Shown here: one piece after another, positions 63,678-64,000 of the stretch
Numbering within the stretch: position 1 is the stretch's first letter
How the letters are laid out: each line of letters opens with the position of its first letter
NCBI GenBank assembly: GCA_963761525.1
Contig: CAVXHG010000008.1
Location: 1,054,001 to 1,118,000 of the forward strand
Direction: 5' to 3'
Length of the DNA stretch: 64,000 nt
Source: BOG-931 sp963761525
GTDB taxonomy: Bacteria; Pseudomonadota; Alphaproteobacteria; Rhizobiales; Xanthobacteraceae
Notes under the pieces: generated by a model
What the model was told of the DNA's origin: nothing
What the model saw: only the letters and a program-made list of their open reading frames with translations
Database searches by the model: none
Program-made: the position numbers and the translations under genes

Positions 63678-64000
63678 TGAGACCGACAGTCGTCATCTGC
63701 ATTGTTGCGCTGCTTATTACCGCAATGGGGCGATCGGTGACGGCGCAGACTGCGCGCGATCCCGGCGAAATCCATGCCGGCGAAGTCCATGGCCTTAAGC
63801 TCGGCCTCAAAGCACAGGCGATGACGCTTGACGGCTGGGGCGAACTTGCCTGCGGCAGCAACGGCGGACCGCCACGGCAAAAACTCGGCTCGTGGTCGGA
63901 CTTCGGAAAATGCGGACCCGAGCCAAGCGGATTGCACGAAGTCGCCGCGCGGTTTGACGACGAAGCTGAATTTGTTGGTAGGGCGATCGACGATCCGCAA
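63677..64000 (+). CDS. exported protein of unknown function, cut by window end
   Basis: The frame opens at ATG 63677 and is still open at 64000, 108 codons. It starts MRPTVVICIVALLITAMGRS, a signal peptide cleaved near VTAQ, followed by GEIHAGEVHGLKLGLKAQAM and LDGWGELACGSNGGPP, then FGKCGPEPSGLHEVAARFDD. It is not a family I recognise. Coupling to the cytochrome (TAATG) suggests a periplasmic role connected with the alcohol dehydrogenase. Confidence 0.6.
   Translation, partial: MRPTVVICIVALLITAMGRSVTAQTARDPGEIHAGEVHGLKLGLKAQAMTLDGWGELACGSNGGPPRQKLGSWSDFGKCGPEPSGLHEVAARFDDEAEFVGRAIDDPQ

Noticed and set aside
1..64000. tRNA, rRNA, CRISPR, transposase or phage genes
   Set aside because: None seen on either strand: no regularly spaced repeats, no transposase or integrase motifs, no cloverleaf-like segment in the gaps.

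Overview
The window looks like chromosome from a Hyphomicrobiales-type alphaproteobacterium (Bradyrhizobium/Xanthobacteraceae-like). This rests on the moderately high GC content, a PuuD-type urate hydroxylase with a fused cytochrome c domain, a biuret hydrolase whose catalytic residues line up with the Rhizobium leguminosarum enzyme, and many ABC and Bug-type binding proteins. The assignment comes from gene content recognised by eye, not from a phylogenetic marker. I see no rRNA, tRNA, CRISPR array, phage or insertion sequence. Nearly all of the window is coding and no gene-free stretch exceeds about 300 bases.

Region 1 (1-14.8 kb) is a purine and ureide block on the + strand. It holds the tail of an outer-membrane-like protein with a strong terminator, urate hydroxylase (puuD), guanine deaminase, an adenine/adenosine deaminase, a xanthine-dehydrogenase-type enzyme (FAD subunit plus a fused 2Fe-2S/molybdenum subunit), a small CDA-fold deaminase, and a BMP-type nucleoside ABC transporter. 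A biuret hydrolase gene is inserted between the transporter permeases and the ATPase, and a HAD phosphatase follows. Region 2 (14.7-20.3 kb) has a quinone-reductase-like flavoprotein and DctA on the minus strand, then a cupin with a second cysteine hydrolase that resembles triuret hydrolase, then a cytosine-deaminase-like amidohydrolase and a creatininase-family protein.

Region 3 (20.3-28.6 kb) has a LysR regulator divergent from an operon of NMT1-type binding protein, permease, Rieske oxygenase, ATPase and RidA. A second ABC transporter of the TrpX/BMP-like class follows. Region 4 (28.5-41.9 kb) has two large molybdenum-hydroxylase subunits, matching 2Fe-2S and FAD subunits and LivF on the minus strand, divergent from LivK, LivH and a fused LivM-LivG, with a TRZ/ATZ-type amidohydrolase after them.

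Region 5 (42-58.4 kb) has a GntR/FCD regulator with candidate GTATAC operators, two more complete molybdenum-hydroxylase operons, two Bug-type binding proteins, a UbiD-family decarboxylase, an NMT1-type ABC transporter and a RutA-like flavin monooxygenase. Region 6 (58.6-64 kb) has a TonB-dependent receptor divergent from a PQQ alcohol dehydrogenase with the Asp-x-Asp lanthanide motif, a c-type cytochrome and an unidentified exported protein cut by the window end.

The whole reads as an N-heterocycle and ureide scavenging island: several importers, ring hydroxylases of the xanthine dehydrogenase family, ring and amide hydrolases, and ring-opening or decarboxylating enzymes. Five molybdenum-hydroxylase sets in 50 kb and the pairing of biuret and triuret-like hydrolases with urate metabolism are the most notable biology. 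Separately, thirteen reading-frame breaks can be repaired by removing one base each and none needs an added base. That strongly suggests insertion-type sequencing error rather than decay, so those genes are annotated across their breaks.
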